Assembly (NCBI GenBank): GCA_039602395.1
Contig: JBCNJP010000006.1
Location: 56,385,502 to 56,449,501 of the forward strand
DNA: 64,000 bases
Direction: 5' to 3'
Source: Deinandra increscens subsp. villosa
Lineage: Eukaryota; Streptophyta; Magnoliopsida; Asterales; Asteraceae
Part shown: piece by piece, positions 59,288 to 64,000 of the stretch
How positions within the stretch are numbered: position 1 is the first letter of the stretch
Layout: the number at the start of each line of letters is the position of its first letter
Notes under the pieces: model-generated
Told to the model about the DNA's origin: nothing
What the model saw: the letters and a program-made list of their open reading frames with translations, nothing else
The model's database searches: none
Made by a program: the position numbers and the translations under genes

Positions 59288-59680
59288 CTAACATAAATGG
59301 AATAAAAATATGAGTAGATGGCAAACTACATATATTCAACTTTAAATGAGTAAAAAACAAACTCATTTCAAATGGAAATCGAATATAAAAAACTAATTAA
59401 ACTTCAATCTATTTTACCCTAATCAGAAGATTTTGATTCTAAATACCAAATTAATGTCAAGCTAGAACAAAATTCATCTTTAAACTTCAATTTCCCAACA
59501 TCCAAATAAAACTTTAATAAAGAGTGACAAAAAATGATTTCATAAATCAAAATAAAAAAAAACGGGTGAATTTAGTAATTTACATAGATGTTTCACAAAG
59601 CAATTTATAATCTGTAACGAATTTCAAAACTTCAATAGAAGCAAGGCAATTTTAAAATAACACAATTTAAAAACCGTTTC
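59288..59680. other. No gene recognised
   Basis: AT-rich DNA between the LINE and the SINE. No domains or repeats seen. Confidence 0.4.
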
Positions 59681-59696
59681 AAAACTTCAACCGCTC

Positions 59697-60039
59697 GCCA
59701 ATGGCATGTTGTTGGAGTGGTTAAGGTGATCACCTTGTGTCCAAGTGACCCAGGTTCTATCCTTACTCCCAGCAATATTATTCTGAGGCATGGGGGCTCT
59801 ATGAAGGAAGACCAGGACCTTGTTGTTTCTTGTTCGATCCCGAGAGCGACCGGGTTTTACCACCAGTGGGCCTTCGGGCGGGTGAGTTTTCCCCGGAACT
59901 GGAGATAACTTGGGTGTGCTTAAGGGCTCCGTACGGCTGGGTTGGGCCAACTGGCGGTGGCCTTTTGCCATTGGGTTACCCCGTACGGAGTACCTGGGCA
60001 ATTCTATGTTTGTTGGCCGTTCAAAAAAAAAAAAAAAAA
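59697..60039 (+). mobile_element. tRNA-derived SINE, complete, with 16-bp target duplications
   Basis: The tRNA-like head has gttggagtggttaagg (59711-59726, A-box region) and ggttctatcc (59753-59762, B box), the pol III internal promoter. The body is unique and a poly(A) tail of about 20 bases ends it. The direct repeat aaaacttcaaccgctc flanks it at 59681-59696 and 60040-60055. It encodes no protein and depends on a LINE. The exact duplications suggest a recent insertion. Confidence 0.92.
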
Positions 60040-60073
60040 AAAACTTCAACCGCTCATAGTATGTATATAACTA

Positions 60074-60110
60074 GAGATCAACCGCGCGTTGCCGCGTGGT
60101 TACCAGGGTA
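60074..60110 (-). mobile_element. Probable Helitron 3' terminus, minus orientation
   Basis: Read on the minus strand: an 8-bp hairpin (accacgcg … cgcgcggt, forward accgcgcgttgccgcgtggt) and, about 7 bases on, CTAG followed by T. This is the Helitron 3' signature. The body would extend rightward; a 5' TC end was not identified with confidence. Confidence 0.5.
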
Positions 60111-62569
60111 TATTAGAAAACTGGAAACTAAAACCGAATATATAGAGGTTTATAAGTAAGTCAGGGCACACATATTTTACATAACAAAAACAAAAGAACT
60201 TCTTACGGAGTGGGTCACATAGACTATTTTACAACCAAAATTTGATCAAATAAGTGCAAAAATACTGAGAACATTATTCCAATCAACGTGTGCCCTTAGC
60301 ATCTGAGGAAGCGGCGTCTGCAAATATTAGATAATAATTAAAATAAGCAGTTAACTAATCTGTAAACGGTGACTGTGTTAGTCAATATACTCATAATATT
60401 TGCTACCCCAAAAAACGTTCATATCTCTTTACACCTTAGATTCTTTGAAAGTCATCTTACAAATCTTATTAAGATGGTATATTTTTGAAATAAATGCCCA
60501 TATACATGCACTCATATGTTGGTTCTTCTGTATTTGATTATTATTCCAGATAACTACTTTTTTGCTTCATATACACGTACTTATATGGCTGCCCAATATT
60601 ATACACAATACAAACAGAACACAACTGTACTAAATAAAGTATCTGGTTTCCCTAAAATAAAAATAGTAAAGAGCTAATTAAGTTGTAAAGCATTAGTAAA
60701 GAAAGGAATGTTTCCTATATCAACAGTAAATAACAAACAAAAATGAGAATGAAGAAAGTTTATTTCAGAAACTTTCAAATCCCAACATCCTAATTCCAGC
60801 CACAACAACTTCCTATAATGAAAGTTTATGCATTCAAGGTAAAGCATTGGAATTGTAAAGAAGTGTTTCAATTTAAAGAAAACAAATGAAAAGAAATTCA
60901 TTACGGGAATAACATCACCAAATTCCTGTAAGCAGAGAAACCAGAAACATATTTTGGAGTCTAATTCAAGTAAGAAAAAACAAAGAAGTCGACAAAATAA
61001 GATATCAAGTATGAATACTATAGAGAAAGCAATTAGGGGTCCTAAAAAGGTTAAGAGATTCAAAAATGCCTCTTAAATAAAGTACTAAGATGTAGAGGTC
61101 TGCAATTGACCGCAATTGAAGAAAAGAAGTGTCCGACTGAAATATGGAAGGCGGTGAGGACTTTCGAAGGAATTAGAAACCTAAAATGGAAAATTACCTC
61201 AGGAAGCTGTATAACGATTCAAGTGATCTTCAGTGAGATAAGATACACATTCGATCGAACGGAAATAATAGTTTAAGAGATGTGGGATTCTTGATATTAA
61301 TGTAATTATAATTCAGGAAATATTATACAGAAGGCCTATTTACATATTTAAATATCATTTCTACAAAGGGATGATGGCGATGGTGATGTTTGTATGTGTG
61401 GATTTGGGTGTGTTGGGTGATGCTTTTTGTGATTCACTGAAACAATGTTTTTTTATGTAATGAAGTTATTTAACCAATTACTTATATGTTTCATAAAAGA
61501 GGGGTGAAGTTACTGAAAAAACAAAAACTATACACATGAACCAAGATGCCAAAAGATTTATGTAGCAACTATGTCGATTAGTATTAGAATATGGTACATG
61601 TCCTAATAATATATGGTAATATTTTTTTTTCAAAGTAAAATAAAATTAATATAACAAACGCAATAGTAAATTTATCATAAAAAGTAATACAATTAATATT
61701 AATCCTTCAAAATGGACCATTAAAATATATATTAATCCTTGCCGGTCGGAGTGATTTGTATTTCTGTAGTTTCAGCCATATAATGAAATTATAGCAGATG
61801 TACTATTGTATGATGTTTCAAGTAAAATTAAAAAAAAAAAACTCATTTGTATAAGAAAAAATTTATCTATTCAAACAAATCAGGTGCTAGTCAGGTGAGC
61901 ATCCACACAAATTTTTGCATATAACCTTCTTTTAGAATAGAAACATTTGGAATATCCTAACCTAGGCCTATATATGTCCTATACTGATATCCCCCATTTT
62001 TCATATGTATAATCTATTTGAGCTCATAAAACTGAACAAATTTAAATTCCTTATAAACATGTATGTATCATTCATACGTATAGTTTAATTTACTATATAT
62101 CAGTTACATATATGTCTTCTATAACCCATATGCATCATACATATGTAATGGGTTCAAATGGAAATCTACACATCAATGATTGATATTCCCAAGTGTTCAT
62201 ATGTATAAGTTTATTTGAACTCATTACATGCCCTATACTGATATCTCATAATTCATATATCTATATTTGTTTATATTGTTCTAAATTGGTTCAGATGATT
62301 TCCATGAGATTATTTTCATAGTAAGAAGGTTTTAATACCTACTGTATATATTGATTTGAACTTTGATTAAACCATTCAGTAATTCTTAAGGTACAAATAA
62401 AGGCTTACTATCCATTTTATACTGAATCTTTTGTATCTCACAATTTTTTTTACTCCTTAGTCCTTACTACCTATGTACAAATATTTCTAAATTCATGATG
62501 CTAATTTTTTTTTTGCCTCTGCAAACACGCATCCATTTTTTTCCCTGTTGTCCTCATTGTTTATGTTTT
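60111..62569. other. Possible Helitron body and AT-rich DNA, no gene recognised
   Basis: The longest frame (minus, 60674-61063) has no recognisable domain. Around 61975-62250, phrases such as cctatactgatatc and tcatatgtataa…tttgagctcat / tttgaactcatt recur, suggesting a diverged local duplication. Nothing else is supported. Confidence 0.35.
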
Positions 62570-63069
62570 NNNNNNNNNNNNNNNNNNNNNNNNNNNNNNN
62601 NNNNNNNNNNNNNNNNNNNNNNNNNNNNNNNNNNNNNNNNNNNNNNNNNNNNNNNNNNNNNNNNNNNNNNNNNNNNNNNNNNNNNNNNNNNNNNNNNNNN
62701 NNNNNNNNNNNNNNNNNNNNNNNNNNNNNNNNNNNNNNNNNNNNNNNNNNNNNNNNNNNNNNNNNNNNNNNNNNNNNNNNNNNNNNNNNNNNNNNNNNNN
62801 NNNNNNNNNNNNNNNNNNNNNNNNNNNNNNNNNNNNNNNNNNNNNNNNNNNNNNNNNNNNNNNNNNNNNNNNNNNNNNNNNNNNNNNNNNNNNNNNNNNN
62901 NNNNNNNNNNNNNNNNNNNNNNNNNNNNNNNNNNNNNNNNNNNNNNNNNNNNNNNNNNNNNNNNNNNNNNNNNNNNNNNNNNNNNNNNNNNNNNNNNNNN
63001 NNNNNNNNNNNNNNNNNNNNNNNNNNNNNNNNNNNNNNNNNNNNNNNNNNNNNNNNNNNNNNNNNNNNN
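62570..63069. other. Assembly gap of exactly 500 N
   Basis: Unknown sequence. The round length suggests a scaffolding gap of unspecified size, so distance and even adjacency across it are uncertain. Frames running through it are meaningless. Confidence 0.97.
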
Positions 63070-63358
63070 GAACAAGACGGAACGTTCAAGTTTAGGGTTG
63101 GCCGAACCTTGGTCGAACTCCAGGTTCGGAGCCGCCGAAGCTTGGCCGAACCTGAGGTTCGGCCAGTCGTGGTTTCAGCCTATAAATATGTTAGTCTTGT
63201 ATAGAATTAGAGAGCTTCCGTGTCATAACTTTTTCTAAGTGTACTCTGTGGTCTCTGTGGTTAATACAAGTCTCAGTTGTATTTACTCTTTGTGTTGTAC
63301 TCGTTTACATTGATTTCTATACGGCTAAGTAGAAGATCCTCACGCTCACGAACTTTCA
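63070..63358 (+). mobile_element. LTR (left end in the gap) inserted in a gypsy gag gene
   Basis: It belongs to the same family as the solo LTR at 15765-16104: ggttcgg palindromes, a cctataaatatg TATA region, ggttaatacaagt and an end at acgaactttca (63358). It interrupts the reading frame of the gag on the other strand exactly at its end. Whether it is a solo LTR or part of a full element cannot be seen because of the gap. Confidence 0.7.
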
Positions 63359-63895
63359 GATAACCAGGGATCCTAACGACGAGGGAATCCAAGGATCCTT
63401 AGAGCGCGGCTGCGAAGATTCTGGCGGGACGGCTCCTGAGAATCCAGCAGTGTTCCCTGCGTATCCAGCGGCCTGAGATGTCATTGTAGGGACAGCAGTG
63501 AAGCCTGTAGTTGATTTGTAACCGTAGCGTGCCGGATCCGAGGATCCTGACGCATTGAAGTCAAGATGCCTGGGGAATAGAGGACTTTGTTCCTCCACAG
63601 GTTTCTTGGACTTCTTAAGCTGCTTGATCTCCTTCATCACCGTTTGGTTGGTCTTCTCTTGCTGATCCATTTGACTTTTTACCTGCTTAATCAAGGAAAA
63701 CAGATCATTGTTAGTAATAACAGGATCAACAGATTGAACCTGGGATCCTATGAAGACAGGATAGTCAGTTTTTCTCGGCTGCTCGTCCACTTTCTTCTGA
63801 CGGTCATTGATTTTCTTCTGGCTTCCTGGAACAGAAGGAAGAGGAGGAATGGAGGACGATGTAGAGGCCGAAACAGATTTTTGTGGGTTTGACAT
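63359..63895 (-). pseudogene. gag: N-terminal part of a Tat-type gypsy Gag, cut by an LTR insertion
   Basis: It starts at ATG 63895 (MSNPQKSVSASTSSSIPPLP). About 178 codons are open: a Ser/Pro-rich start, a Lys/Gln-rich coiled-coil-like stretch (LFSLIKQVKSQMDQQEKTNQ, about 65-100) and a Gly/Ala/Ser-rich region with FPRHLDFNASG. The frame stops only because the inserted LTR begins (TGA 63356-63358). There is no capsid domain or zinc knuckle in the visible part. The Gag assignment rests on its position just after a Tat-like primer-binding site. The start codon is the first ATG after that site. Confidence 0.6.
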
Positions 63896-63960
63896 CTTTG
63901 GGATTGGAGATCAAATGAAGTGTATGAAATATGGGAATTTGATAAGATTAAGCACCACTT

Positions 63961-63981
63961 GCCCCACGGTGGGCGCCAAAC
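63961..63981 (-). promoter_or_regulatory. Primer-binding site of a Tat-type gypsy element
   Basis: On the minus strand gtttggcgcccaccgtgggg follows an LTR end …gaccaaaaca (forward tgttttggtc from 63982). TTTGGCGCCCACCGTGGGGC is the usual site of Tat/Ogre-like elements. The 5' LTR runs off the right edge (63982 onward). Confidence 0.75.
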
Positions 63982-64000
63982 TGTTTTGGTCAAAAATTCA

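Noticed and set aside
60674..61063. 129-codon minus frame rich in Phe/Leu
   Set aside because: AT-rich by-product with no recognisable domain. A splice-like EFGDVIP segment was considered, but nothing supports an exon chain.
61021..61320. Possible 5' (TC) end of the minus-strand Helitron
   Set aside because: Candidate ends near 61024 and 61334 both fit weakly. Neither has the expected flanking A/T context with enough support to choose.
62493..63238. Frames of about 170 to 250 codons across the N run
   Set aside because: They exist only because N does not encode stops.

Overview
This is plant nuclear DNA, almost certainly from a eudicot with a repeat-rich, AT-rich genome. The evidence is spliced genes of plant-specific families, a plastid clpP insertion, and plant lineages of Ty3/gypsy, Ty1/copia, LINE, SINE, CACTA, Harbinger, hAT and Helitron elements. 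I cannot name the species. A 500-base run of N (62570-63069) is an assembly gap.

Only two host genes look intact, both spliced and both on the minus strand. One is a three-exon ATS3-like (embryo-specific protein 3, PLAT domain) gene at 13619-14823. The other is a two-exon AP2/ERF regulator of the WIN1/SHINE clade at 48763-49477.

The rest is mobile DNA, layered by successive insertions. From left to right: a decayed CACTA element (1-3982) with dense subterminal repeats; a 3.13-kb solo LTR with 5-bp target duplications (4130-7259) that carries a palindromic MITE sitting in a (TA)n tract; a copia 3' end (about 7500-7876); a MITE (about 8870-9412); a Helitron (9687-12779) carrying a fragment resembling IMP4; the ATS3-like gene; a 340-bp solo LTR (15765-16104); an ALP1/Harbinger pseudogene; nuclear plastid DNA (clpP, 18270-19367) cut by another LTR; a hAT MITE with a perfect 8-bp duplication; LINE debris; and a foldback element.

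The centre is a three-level nest. A (TA)n-embedded MITE was split by a 6.1-kb gag-only Sirevirus-like copia element (24849-41528, duplication ATCCT). That element was then split by a 10.57-kb chromovirus of Tekay type on the minus strand (28175-38744, duplication CCTAT), whose polyprotein has two in-frame stops and altered protease and integrase residues. Paired LTRs differ by under about 1 percent, so both insertions are recent.

To the right lie a 1.57-kb Harbinger-type element (duplication TAA) filled with a G-tract-rich minisatellite that switches strand in the middle, LINE debris, a hairpin MITE, a SINE-like tandem array, the SHINE gene, and a large degenerate copia-like LARD. Next to the LARD interior is a minisatellite of degenerate CGATCGAAAAG units. 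The right end holds an ORF1-only LINE with target duplications (57086-59274), a complete SINE with 16-bp duplications (59697-60039), a probable Helitron 3' terminus, and, beyond the gap, an LTR inserted into the gag gene of a Tat-type gypsy element that runs off the window.

The window therefore records transposon succession more than a cooperating gene set. Short internal repeats recur inside several of the non-autonomous elements and are its most unusual aspect.
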